Source of the DNA: Desulfosarcina sp. OttesenSCG-928-A07
GTDB lineage: Bacteria; Desulfobacterota; Desulfobacteria; Desulfobacterales; Desulfosarcinaceae
Length of the DNA stretch: 64,000 nucleotides
Direction of reading: 5' to 3'
Assembly (NCBI GenBank): GCA_030267325.1
Contig: JAJDJS010000006.1
Location: forward strand, 22,598-86,597
Shown: piece after piece, positions 10,078 to 19,626 of the stretch
Layout: every line of letters starts with the position of its first letter
Numbering within the stretch: position 1 is the first letter of the stretch
Notes under the pieces: generated by a model
The model's database searches: none
The model's input: the letters and a program-made list of their open reading frames with translations, nothing else
Told to the model about the DNA's origin: nothing
Translations under genes and position numbers: made by a program

Positions 10078-10340
10078 TTTTCTACAGTTCCAATCCGATT
10101 GTTCCGGCTGTTTGCGGATTTGAAAACGTGAACGGTTACCATCAAATTTGATGTCGGTCGGAAATAGCGGACACCAAATTTTAGCCAGAGCATTGCTCTT
10201 TGAAAAACAGCTGGTGAAAGATAGCCCAACCGAGCTTGGCGCCTTTGATGATTATAGAAAATTTCGATGTATTCAGTGATCTTTTTTTTGGCATCCTGCC
10301 GTATGGTGTATCTTCGCTGATGGACCCGCTCGTTTTTCAA
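10068..10340 (-). pseudogene. IS3-family transposase C-terminal remnant
   Basis: KITEYIEIFYNHQRRQARLGYLSPAVFQ is the IS3 OrfB C-terminal signature; only the tail remains. Confidence 0.8.
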
Positions 10341-10491
10341 TATCCCTCAGAAAATTGCGATTGGCACATTGTCGTAACAGAATACGTCGCAGTACATTGT
10401 ATACAATTGTTATCCTGGGTCAAGCATAGGGCGTCAGGAAAACCCGCCGCAATGGGAAAAACCAAAAAACATTGTCAATCGGCAGTCCGTC

Positions 10492-10540
10492 AAAAAAACC
10501 GGCCATTTTGTTTTCCGGTTTTCAGAAAAACAAAATGGCC
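10492..10540 (-). terminator. Rho-independent terminator downstream of leuA
   Basis: Arms 10501-10514 GGCCATTTTGTTTT / 10527-10540 AAAACAAAATGGCC, followed on - by GGTTTTTTT. Confidence 0.85.
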
Positions 10541-10598
10541 GTATGGAATCAATTGGTTTTGGCGATCTTCAGCAAATATCCGCATCAGATCATTCGGA

Positions 10599-12137
10599 TC
10601 AAATCGTCTGTGACGCTTTGACCGGGTGGGCTTTCAGGTATTCCAGGCGGTTCAATCCGTTGATATAGGCTTTGGCGCTGGCAGTGATAATATCCGGGTC
10701 AGAGCCGCGGCCCAGGGCCACAAGGCCGTTTTCCCGCAGGCGGACCGTGACTTCGCCCTGGGCGTCTGTGCCGCCGGTCAATGCGCTGACCGTGAATCGC
10801 AAAAGTTCCGCCTTGGCATCGGTCAGTTTGGCGATGGCATTGAACGCCGCATCAATGGGGCCGTTGCCATAGGTGGCATCTTTCACCGACCGGCCGTTGA
10901 TGGAAAGTTGCACGCTGGCCATGGGCAGAACCGTGGTGCCGCAGGTCACATGCAGGTATTCCAGGGAAAAGACTTCCGCGCTTCTCAGAACCCCTTCGGT
11001 CACCAGGGCTTCCAGGTCCTCATCCACCAGGTTTTTCTTTTTGTCTGCCAGGTTTTTGAACTGCTTGAAAACGACACTTAATTCTTCGTCGGACAGGTCA
11101 TAGCCCATGCCCTTCAAATGGGTGTGCAGGGCATGGCGGCCGGAATGTTTTCCCAGAACCAGTTGATTCTGGCTGATGCCGATGGTCTCGGGGCGCATGA
11201 TTTCATAGGTCATGGGATTTTTCAGCATCCCGTCCTGATGAATCCCGGATTCGTGGGCAAAGGCATTGGCGCCCACAATGGCCTTGTTGGGCTGAACCAG
11301 AATACCGGTGATCATGCTCACCAGACGACTGGTGGGATACAGGTGTTCGGTCCGGATGGCTGTCTCAAAGGGCATAAAATTCCGGCGGGTTTTGAAGGCC
11401 ATGACCACTTCTTCCAGAGACGTGTTGCCTGCCCGCTCACCAATACCGTTCAAGGTGACTTCCGCCTGGCGCGCGCCGGCCTGGATGGCGGCAATGGTGT
11501 TGGCTGTGGCAAGGCCCAGGTCATTGTGGCAGTGAACACTCAAAATGGCCTTGTTCATGTTGGGGGTGTGGGCCATCACATAGCGGACCAGCTCGGAAAA
11601 TTCCTCGGGCACCGCATAGCCCACGGTGTCGGGCAGGTTGACGACAGTGGCGCCGGCGGAAATGGCTGCCTCAAACACCTTGCACAGATAATCCCGGTCA
11701 CTGCGGGAGGCGTCTTCTGCGGAAAACTCAATATTGTCGGTGAAGTTCCGGGCGTATGCGATGGCATCCACTGTGGCGCGCAACACTTCTTCCCGGGACA
11801 TCCGCAGCTTGTGTTCCAGATGGATGTCCGAGGTGGCGATAAAAATATGTATGCGGGGTTTTGCCGCATGGCAAATCGCGCCCCAGGCCTGATCAATGTC
11901 TTCTTTGTTGGTCCGGGCCAGACCTGCCACTTCACAGGTTTTAATGCGTTTTGAAATTTCCGCAACCGCTTGAAAGTCGCCTTCGGAAGCTGCGGGAAAG
12001 CCCGCCTCAATGGCGTCTACGCCCAACTTTTCCAGTTGAACGGCCAGCCGCAGTTTTTCGTTGGTGTTCATGCTGGCGCCGGGGCTCTGCTCGCCGTCTC
12101 TCAAGGTGGTGTCAAATATTTTAATGATCTCGGTCAT
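10599..12137 (-). CDS. leuA: 2-isopropylmalate synthase
   Basis: MTEIIKIFDTTLRDGEQSPGASM..., HCHNDLGLATANT, full-length LeuA. Confidence 0.96.
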   Translation of the reverse strand: MTEIIKIFDTTLRDGEQSPGASMNTNEKLRLAVQLEKLGVDAIEAGFPAASEGDFQAVAEISKRIKTCEVAGLARTNKEDIDQAWGAICHAAKPRIHIFIATSDIHLEHKLRMSREEVLRATVDAIAYARNFTDNIEFSAEDASRSDRDYLCKVFEAAISAGATVVNLPDTVGYAVPEEFSELVRYVMAHTPNMNKAILSVHCHNDLGLATANTIAAIQAGARQAEVTLNGIGERAGNTSLEEVVMAFKTRRNFMPFETAIRTEHLYPTSRLVSMITGILVQPNKAIVGANAFAHESGIHQDGMLKNPMTYEIMRPETIGISQNQLVLGKHSGRHALHTHLKGMGYDLSDEELSVVFKQFKNLADKKKNLVDEDLEALVTEGVLRSAEVFSLEYLHVTCGTTVLPMASVQLSINGRSVKDATYGNGPIDAAFNAIAKLTDAKAELLRFTVSALTGGTDAQGEVTVRLRENGLVALGRGSDPDIITASAKAYINGLNRLEYLKAHPVKASQTI

Positions 12138-12436
12138 TTGTGTTTTCTCCTTACCGATAAAAGACTTCAAAAATTCAGAATTGACTGGAGTTCGGTAAAC
12201 TGCCGGTACTCCGGATCGCTTTTAAAAACAGAGAATTCACACAATGCCGAGCATGGGCCGCGGGATATAATTGGTGATGAATCCCGCGGCATTTTCCACG
12301 TCCTTGGTTTTATCTTTCGGTATGAATTTCATGGGGTGTTCCATAAATTTTATAGTCATGGTGCTGCGCTGTTTGTCAGTGGGGCAGATGCGGTGCTTCA
12401 AAAAATACGGAAGCTGCGCTTTGGTGATGCAGCCAG

Positions 12437-13120
12437 TTATGATGGCGGCCTGTCAAGATTTTCCAGCCGTGACACCCATTCACCAAAATGGCGGCACCTC
12501 TCGCGGAGTTTTTCCAGCCCGATGTGTCTGGCAACCGCAACACCGGAAGTGGCTTTATCGTACTCTGGTATTTCTTTGAGGATGCGTTTGGAAGGCGCGG
12601 TTTCCTGTCCATCGTTGATCAGTTCCGGGTTTTGTGTCCCAGCCATCTTGATCAGGTTCTGAATCGGTGTGTCATGTTCCAGATATTCCCATTCCAGTTG
12701 TTGCGGGTCGGAAAGAATCAGTGCTTCAAATTCATGAAGCTGAATATACGGGACAAAACGACTGTCCTTGATATCATCAGCCATGGCTTTTTCAAGAATT
12801 CTGATTCTCTCATAGGGATCTTTTTGTGTGCTGGCTTCCGCGCATTCCGGAAAGTCATCCGGCAGCGCATAGAGATCAAACATGGTGGAGAAGCGGCATT
12901 CTCCATGGTAATCTTCTTTCAGCCATGCCTGAATGTCTTTTTTGGCTTTTTCATAGCTTAACAAACCGCCGCGATACACCTTCGCCTTTCGTCGATCTTT
13001 GCTTGTCAAGACACAACGGGCATCCACAAAAACGGTGAATTCAGCCAAGTGTGGTCGAAGTACCGTGTTGACAAAATTCCGTTCTGTCTGGCCTTCGGCA
13101 ATAATGTGCAATCGGATCAC
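12437..13120 (-). CDS. DUF4276-family protein (Toprim-like)
   Basis: VIRLHIIAEGQTERNFVNTVLRPHL (EGxTE), FSTMFDLYALPDDFP, FVPYIQLHEFEALIL; GTG start overlaps the ATPase TGA (GTGA). Confidence 0.85.
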   Translation of the reverse strand: MIRLHIIAEGQTERNFVNTVLRPHLAEFTVFVDARCVLTSKDRRKAKVYRGGLLSYEKAKKDIQAWLKEDYHGECRFSTMFDLYALPDDFPECAEASTQKDPYERIRILEKAMADDIKDSRFVPYIQLHEFEALILSDPQQLEWEYLEHDTPIQNLIKMAGTQNPELINDGQETAPSKRILKEIPEYDKATSGVAVARHIGLEKLRERCRHFGEWVSRLENLDRPPS

Positions 13121-14280
13121 GGCTGGCCTCCGAGTACATTCTTCTCCCATAATTCCGAAAGGCTGTAGCGACCCAGCCAGTCTTCCAGAGCTTCGGCATC
13201 CAGTTTTTTGAAGATGGAGCAGTGCCGTGTGGCATCGCGTTCAACAACCACCAGATGTTCAGGATCAAACTCGTCCATCAGACGCGTGGATTGCGTTGCC
13301 AGAAGCACCTGCGTATTGTTTGCGGCAATTCTGACAAGACTGCCAAATTCCGCAATGGCAGCCGGATGAAGCCCCAATTCGGGCTCATCCAGCACAATAA
13401 ACCGGGGCAGCAGATCCGGGGGCTGGAGCAACAAGGTTGAAAGGGCCATGAAGCGCAGGGAACCATCGGATATCTGGTGCGGATCGAACAGATAGTCGCT
13501 GCCGGACGCATCTTTCCAGTTCAGGCGAACGTAGTTTCCGGCACCGGGAACCGGCTCCAGGTCAAAATCACCGAACTGAGGCATGACACGCTGAATATGC
13601 CGGACAATCCGCCTGTAGTACTTTTCGTAAGAGCCATTTTCCTTCAGCATCTTCAGAAATGCCGCCAGGTTACCCGCATCATGGCGCAGATATTTGGCGT
13701 CATCCACATAACCGCGATCCTTTATCTTCGCGGTATCCGAGGTGTCATGAAACTGATAGGTTCGGATGCCTGACAAAAATTCATGGACAAGCCTGCTTGT
13801 TTCCCGCTCATCGTGTGCAAGGCTGGATTCTCCGCCTATAGTCGGCAAATAATACATCTCGGACAGGATTTGTTCCCCGCTTTTGCCCTGATGATGTACC
13901 GCCTGGAAGTTTTTTCGTGTTGCAGGGTTGTATTGTCCGAATTGAATTTTTTCATGGCTTATAAAAAGGTTGTCCGGCAGTCCGAATGGCAGTTTGACTT
14001 CATACCGGTTGTCAGCCCCATCATCAAAAAAAGCCGTGAATGTGATGGCGCCGGTTTTTTTCGGTCCATAAAACAACAAACGGCTGACCCCCTGTCTTCC
14101 CACAAACTGCGCCAATTCCTGTTTGGCCAGACATTGCAACAAATTGAGGAAGGAAAGCACATTGCTCTTTCCAGAACCATTGGCCCCCAGCAGCACCGTG
14201 ATATCGCCAAAGGGAATGCGTTGCCCGACATCACCGTCAATGGACTTGAAGCCTTTTATATCAAGCTGTCGCAGTTTCAT
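13117..14280 (-). CDS. AAA-family ATPase (RecF/OLD-like, AAA_21 type)
   Basis: MKLRQLDIKGFKSI...LLGANGSGKSNVLSFLNLL; FIVLDEPELGLHPAAI; QVLLATQST. Confidence 0.93.
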   Translation of the reverse strand: MKLRQLDIKGFKSIDGDVGQRIPFGDITVLLGANGSGKSNVLSFLNLLQCLAKQELAQFVGRQGVSRLLFYGPKKTGAITFTAFFDDGADNRYEVKLPFGLPDNLFISHEKIQFGQYNPATRKNFQAVHHQGKSGEQILSEMYYLPTIGGESSLAHDERETSRLVHEFLSGIRTYQFHDTSDTAKIKDRGYVDDAKYLRHDAGNLAAFLKMLKENGSYEKYYRRIVRHIQRVMPQFGDFDLEPVPGAGNYVRLNWKDASGSDYLFDPHQISDGSLRFMALSTLLLQPPDLLPRFIVLDEPELGLHPAAIAEFGSLVRIAANNTQVLLATQSTRLMDEFDPEHLVVVERDATRHCSIFKKLDAEALEDWLGRYSLSELWEKNVLGGQP

Positions 14281-14372
14281 TTGAAATTTTTTCCTCGCCC
14301 TGAACCCCGACTTTCCTCCAAAAAAGACCACTTGGAGGAAAGGGATATTTTTTCGCACTGCGTACTTCTCTT

Positions 14373-16031
14373 TTACACCCGGCAGGCCACACCTTCAGGC
14401 GGATTGTACGACACACCGGCGGCGATGGCGGCCTGGGCTTTTTTGGCCGCCTCCTTGGCCAGTTTGAACTGAAAACTGTCGGTCAGGGCCTGCCAGCTCG
14501 CCTCAATGATATCCTCGGACACGCCGACCGTGGTCCAGACCTCATCCGAATCCCGTGATTCGATAAACACCCGGACCTTTGCTGCCGTCCCCTCCCGGCC
14601 ATCCACCACGCGAACCTTGAAATCCACCAAATGCATGGAGTCCAGATCCGGATAAAAGTTTCCCAGCGCCTTTCGCAGGGCATTGTCAAGGGCGCTCACC
14701 GGTCCCATTCCTTCGGCGGCGGTGATCTCATGGGTACCCCCCACGCTGATCTTGATGGTGGCATGGGCGGAGCAGGGGGTGTCGCCGTCTTTTTCAATCG
14801 TCACCCGGAAGGAGTCCAGGTCAAACAGCGAGGTGAACTGGTCCGTGAATTTTTCCAGCAGAATTTTAAAGGACCCGTCAGCCACATCAAACTGATAGCC
14901 TTCTTCTTCCATTCGCTTGATTCTCGACACAATGGTCTTGCTGTCGCAGCCGCCCGCGCACAGATCCACGCCCATTTCCCTTGCCTTGTACTCCACATTG
15001 CTTTTGCCGGCCATGTCGGACATCAAAACCCGGCGCCGGTTTCCCACCTTTTCAGGATCCATGTGCTCATAGGCCCGGGGCTCTTTCATGACAGCGCTCA
15101 CATGGATGCCGCCCTTGTGGCTGAAGGCGCTGCGTCCCACAAAAGGCCGGACATTCAGGGGAACGATGTTGGCGGTTTCACTGACAAACCGGGACAGGTT
15201 TTTCAGACACCGGAGTTTTTCAGCCGGGATGCAGGGCCGGTGCATTTTTTCGCACAATACCGGAATCACCGTGGTCAGATCCGCGTTTCCGCACCGTTCG
15301 CCATACCCGTTGATGGTGCCCTGGACCATGACCGCGCCGCAGTTGACGGCCGTGATGGCGTTGGCCTCGGCCATTCCGCAGTCGTTGTGGGAATGAATCC
15401 CCAGTTTCAGGGGGCGTTTTCCCGCTGCATGGGCTTCCATGATGTCCCGGATCGATGGGATGAGGATTTGCATCTCATGGGGCAGGGTGCCGCCGTTGGT
15501 ATCGCACAGCACCAGAAAATCCGCGCCCGCGTCAAAGGCGGCCTTCAGGGTCTGGACAGCGTAGTCCGGGTCTTCCTTGAACCCGTCAAAAAAATGTTCC
15601 GCATCGTAGACCACTTCTTTGCCGTTTGCCTTGAGAAAGGCCACGCTGTCATGGATCATGGACAGATTTTCAGACAAGGGAAGGCCCATGATGCCGGTGA
15701 CATGCAGGGACCAGCTTTTGCCGAAAATGGCCGCCGTGGACACACCGCTGTCCAAAATGGCGGCAAGGTTGACATCTTCCGCCGCGCTGATACCGGGTCT
15801 TCGGGTGGCGCCAAAGGCCGTGATCCGGGCCGTTTTAAACCGTTCTTTCCGGGCCAGTTCAAAAAACCGCATGTCCTTGGGGTTGGAGCCGGGCCATCCG
15901 CCTTCAATATAGGCAATGCCCATGTCATCCAGGCGTTTTGCGATTTTGAGCTTTTCATCGGCGGTAAAGGTGACGTTTTCACCTTGGGTGCCGTCCCTCA
16001 ATGTGGTGTCGTAGACAAAGATCGGGTCCAT
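14373..16031 (-). CDS. cimA: (R)-citramalate synthase / LeuA-family synthase
   Basis: MDPIFVYDTTLRDGTQGENVTFTADEKLKIAKRLDDMGIAYIEGGWPGSNPKD; SHNDCGMAEANA. Confidence 0.9.
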   Translation of the reverse strand: MDPIFVYDTTLRDGTQGENVTFTADEKLKIAKRLDDMGIAYIEGGWPGSNPKDMRFFELARKERFKTARITAFGATRRPGISAAEDVNLAAILDSGVSTAAIFGKSWSLHVTGIMGLPLSENLSMIHDSVAFLKANGKEVVYDAEHFFDGFKEDPDYAVQTLKAAFDAGADFLVLCDTNGGTLPHEMQILIPSIRDIMEAHAAGKRPLKLGIHSHNDCGMAEANAITAVNCGAVMVQGTINGYGERCGNADLTTVIPVLCEKMHRPCIPAEKLRCLKNLSRFVSETANIVPLNVRPFVGRSAFSHKGGIHVSAVMKEPRAYEHMDPEKVGNRRRVLMSDMAGKSNVEYKAREMGVDLCAGGCDSKTIVSRIKRMEEEGYQFDVADGSFKILLEKFTDQFTSLFDLDSFRVTIEKDGDTPCSAHATIKISVGGTHEITAAEGMGPVSALDNALRKALGNFYPDLDSMHLVDFKVRVVDGREGTAAKVRVFIESRDSDEVWTTVGVSEDIIEASWQALTDSFQFKLAKEAAKKAQAAIAAGVSYNPPEGVACRV

Positions 16032-16146
16032 TTGTATGTTCTCCTGGCGCACAAAGGTGACAGAACCGGCATCTGTTTCAGGCCTCACCCCGACCCTGTC
16101 CCCAAAGGGTGGAGAGGAAGAAAACCGATGCGCTCTGTTTTTTCCT

Positions 16147-17199
16147 TTATTTGCGTCTGTTTTCCGGCCGCAGGGACCGTACTGCCGCACCTGCCCGCCA
16201 CATTTCTGAATTGTGGACTTCCGCCAGCTCTTTGTTGAGTTTTTCCCGGTAGTCGGGCGCGCTGTTGCAGTCCAGGGTCCGTTTGGTCTCTTCACCGGAA
16301 ATCACTTTTTTGTAGAGATCTTCAAACACCGGGGCCACCGCCGCCTGGAACCTGGGCGCCCAGTCCAACGCGCCCCGCTGGGCCGTGGTGCTGCAATTGG
16401 CATACATCCAGTCCATGCCGTTCTGGGCCACCAGCCGGATCAGGCTCTGGGTCAGCTCTTCCACGGTTTCGTTAAAGGCTTCGCTGGGGCTGTGGCCGTT
16501 TTTCCGCAGCACCGCATATTGGGCATTCATTACACCGGCAAGGCATCCCATGAGAACCCCGCGCTCACCGGTCAGATCGCTGTACACCTCTTTTTCAAAG
16601 GTGGTGGAAAACAGATACCCGGAGCCGATGGCGATCCCCAGGGCCAGCGTGCGGGCTTCGGCGCGGCCGGTATAATCCTGATGAATGGCAAAGCTGGAAT
16701 TGATGCCGCTGCCGTCCAGAAAATTGGTGCGCACCGTGGTGCCGGAGCCCTTGGGCGCCACCAGTATCACATCCACATTTTCCGGCGGGATGATGCCGGT
16801 CTGGTCCCGGTACACAATGCCGAATCCATGTGAAAAATACAGGGCATCCCCGTCATTGAGGCAGGCTTTGATGGTGGGCCACAGGGCCACCTGACCCGCG
16901 TCGGACAAGAGATACTGAATAATCGTAGCTTTTTTGGCCGCTTCCTCAATGGGAAACAGAGTCTTGCCCGGCACAAAGCCGTCCTCCACGGCCTTGTCCC
17001 AGGACGCGGTGCCTTCCCGCTGTCCGATGATCACGGAAATGCCGTTGTCTCGCATGTTGAGCGCCTGTCCAGGCCCCTGCACACCATAGCCGATCACGGC
17101 CACAACCTCGTTTTCAAGGGTTTCCCGGGCTTTTTGCACGGTGAATTCCGTGTCGGTAATAACGGTTTCAGGGGTTCCGCCAAAATCAATAATTGCCAT
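16147..17199 (-). CDS. ilvC: Ketol-acid reductoisomerase
   Basis: VVAVIGYGVQGPGQALNMRDNGI; VAPKGSGTTVR; full-length IlvC. Confidence 0.95.
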   Translation of the reverse strand: MAIIDFGGTPETVITDTEFTVQKARETLENEVVAVIGYGVQGPGQALNMRDNGISVIIGQREGTASWDKAVEDGFVPGKTLFPIEEAAKKATIIQYLLSDAGQVALWPTIKACLNDGDALYFSHGFGIVYRDQTGIIPPENVDVILVAPKGSGTTVRTNFLDGSGINSSFAIHQDYTGRAEARTLALGIAIGSGYLFSTTFEKEVYSDLTGERGVLMGCLAGVMNAQYAVLRKNGHSPSEAFNETVEELTQSLIRLVAQNGMDWMYANCSTTAQRGALDWAPRFQAAVAPVFEDLYKKVISGEETKRTLDCNSAPDYREKLNKELAEVHNSEMWRAGAAVRSLRPENRRK

Positions 17200-17352
17200 G
17201 GTATGACTCCTTCAGTGAGCTGTTTTCGGGTTGTTCGGTTATCGGCAAAAAATTATCTGACTGGGTCTGATTTTTCTCCATTCGGTGGGATACGCGAATC
17301 TTGGCCTGGCGGCCTCGTTTCGCTCCACCCACCCTACAGACTAACTCCTGGT

Positions 17353-17841
17353 TTAACTGGGTTCCCGGAGCAGGGCAATGGTTCCGGTACGGGCGATTTT
17401 CTTGATGCCAATGGGTTTGAGCAGGTTGGTCAGCGCCTTCATTTTTTCAGCAGTTCCCGTGGCTTCAATGGTGTAGTACTCCGCGCCCATGTCCACGATT
17501 TTGCACCTGAAAATATCCACAATGCGAAGAATTTCATCGCGATGTTCCGGTTTTGCCCGCACGCAGATCAGCGCCATCTCCCGTTGAATGGAGCCGGATC
17601 CGGTCAGATCCCTGAGCTTGATCACATTGATAAGTTTTCGAAGCTGTTTTTCAATCTGCTCCACCAGCGGTTCATTGGCCTGGGTGACGATGGTGATCCG
17701 GGAAATCCGGGGATCAATGGTTTCCGCCACACACAAACTTTCAATATTGAATCCGCGACCGCTGAAAAGGCCCACAATCCGGGACAAAACACCCGGCTCG
17801 TTGTCCACCAGCATGGTCAGGATATGTTTTTCTTCCGTCAT
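17353..17841 (-). CDS. ilvN: Acetolactate synthase small (regulatory) subunit
   Basis: MTEEKHILTMLVDNEPGVLSRIVGLFSGRGFNIESLCVAET (ACT domain). Confidence 0.95.
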   Translation of the reverse strand: MTEEKHILTMLVDNEPGVLSRIVGLFSGRGFNIESLCVAETIDPRISRITIVTQANEPLVEQIEKQLRKLINVIKLRDLTGSGSIQREMALICVRAKPEHRDEILRIVDIFRCKIVDMGAEYYTIEATGTAEKMKALTNLLKPIGIKKIARTGTIALLREPS

Positions 17842-17856
17842 GGTTCGCCTTTCCTT

Positions 17857-19548
17857 TTACACCAGCAGCATTTCAGTGATGGGTGCGCCGGCCGGAACCA
17901 TGGGGTACACGCATTCTTCCCGGGCCACCTGAAAATCCATAATCACCGGCCCCGGCGTTTCAAGGCCTTTACGCAAAACCGCTTCCACTTCATCGGAGCG
18001 GGTGGCCCGGAATCCTGTGGCGCCAAAGGCTTCGGCCAGTTTCACAAAGTCCGGGGCGTGATCCAGTTCGGTGCAGGCGTAGCATTTGTCGTAAAACAGT
18101 TCCTGCCACTGCCGGACCATACCCAGGAAACGATTGTTCAGAATCACCACCTTGACCGGAAGCTGATACTGCATGGCGGTGGCCATTTCCTGAATATTCA
18201 TCTGGATGCTGCCGTCGCCGGCCACATCCACCACCAGGGCGTCGGGAAACGCCACCTGGGCGCCAATGGCCGCGGGCAGGCCAAATCCCATGGTGCCAAG
18301 GCCCCCTGACGTAATAAACTGGCGGGGCCTGTCAACGTGGTAAAACTGGGCCGCCCACATCTGATTCTGCCCCACTTCCGTTGTGATGATGGCGTTTCCA
18401 CGGGTGATCTCATAGAGTTTTTCCACCACAAACTGGGGTTTGATGTCCCCGTCCGGTTCCTGGGCATAGGCCATCCGGTATTGACGCCGCCATCCGTCAA
18501 TGGTTTCCAGCCACGGGGCATGGCGTTTGCGCAGGGCCTCCAGATCCACATCAGCCAGAAGCGCGTTGAGCATTTCCAGGCTGTTTTTGCAGTCTCCCAC
18601 CACCGGCACGCTCACCGGCACATTTTTGCGGATGGAGGTGGGGTCAATGTCAATGTGGACGATTTTGGCCTGGTCGGCAAAACAATCGGTCTTTCCGGTC
18701 ACCCGGTCGTCAAACCGCACGCCAATGCCGATGAGAAGATCGCACTGGGCGGTGCTCATATTGGCCCGGTAAGTGCCGTGCATGCCCACCATGCCCAGGG
18801 ACAGGGGATCGGTTCCGGGAAACGCGCCCAGCCCCATGAGGGACATGGTGACGGGAATACCGGTGCTGTGGGCGAGTTGGGTCATGGCTGCTGCCCCGCC
18901 TGATAAAATGACGCCGCCGCCGGCAAAAATGATGGGGCGCTCAGCTTCCATGATCAGATCCACCACTTTCTGGATCTGTTTGATGTTGGGCTTGTAGGTG
19001 GGGTTGTAGGATTTGAGCCGGACTTTCTGCTGCGGCTTGTACACCGTCATCTGTTTCTGGACATCTTTGGGAATATCCACCAGCACCGGACCGGGCCTGC
19101 CGGATCGGGCGATATGAAAAGCCTCCCGCAGCATGCGGGGCAGCTCTTCCACCGACGGCACCAGGTAGTTGTGCTTGGTGCAGGGCCGGGTGATGCCTAC
19201 AATGTCCACTTCCTGAAACGCATCGTTTCCGATGAGGTGGGTGGCCACCTGGCCGCAAATCACCACCAAGGGGATGGAGTCTGTATAGGCGGTGGCAATG
19301 CCGGTGACCGTGTTGGTGGCGCCGGGACCGGACGTAACAATGGAAACGCCGACCTTTCCCGTGACCCGGGCATATCCGTCGGCCGCATGAACCGCGCCCT
19401 GCTCGTGGCGGGCCAGATAGTGGCGGATATCGGTTTTGACAATACTGTTGTGCATGTCAATGGTAGCGCCGCCGGGAAAACCGAACACATCGGTCACGCC
19501 TTCTTCTTTCAAAACTTCCATCAATATCTGGGCTCCGGTGAGCTTCAT
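17857..19548 (-). CDS. ilvB: Acetolactate synthase large subunit
   Basis: MKLTGAQILMEVLKEEGVTDVFGFPGGATID; ThDP motif GDGSIQMNIQEMATA. Confidence 0.96.
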   Translation of the reverse strand: MKLTGAQILMEVLKEEGVTDVFGFPGGATIDMHNSIVKTDIRHYLARHEQGAVHAADGYARVTGKVGVSIVTSGPGATNTVTGIATAYTDSIPLVVICGQVATHLIGNDAFQEVDIVGITRPCTKHNYLVPSVEELPRMLREAFHIARSGRPGPVLVDIPKDVQKQMTVYKPQQKVRLKSYNPTYKPNIKQIQKVVDLIMEAERPIIFAGGGVILSGGAAAMTQLAHSTGIPVTMSLMGLGAFPGTDPLSLGMVGMHGTYRANMSTAQCDLLIGIGVRFDDRVTGKTDCFADQAKIVHIDIDPTSIRKNVPVSVPVVGDCKNSLEMLNALLADVDLEALRKRHAPWLETIDGWRRQYRMAYAQEPDGDIKPQFVVEKLYEITRGNAIITTEVGQNQMWAAQFYHVDRPRQFITSGGLGTMGFGLPAAIGAQVAFPDALVVDVAGDGSIQMNIQEMATAMQYQLPVKVVILNNRFLGMVRQWQELFYDKCYACTELDHAPDFVKLAEAFGATGFRATRSDEVEAVLRKGLETPGPVIMDFQVAREECVYPMVPAGAPITEMLLV

Positions 19549-19626
19549 GGGAACTCCTTCGTACACAATGGGCTTTCAGTAAAAAACAGGGACATCGGCA
19601 AATGACAGCGCACCTCACATTTTTGT

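Noticed and set aside
10068-10340. Active IS3 element
   Set aside because: Only the OrfB C-terminal tail is present; no OrfA, catalytic core or paired terminal repeats found
14631-16238. 535-aa + strand ORF
   Set aside because: Antisense shadow of cimA; low-complexity His/Gly-rich translation with no recognisable domain
17134-18309. 391-aa + strand ORF
   Set aside because: Antisense to ilvN/ilvB; no domain signature
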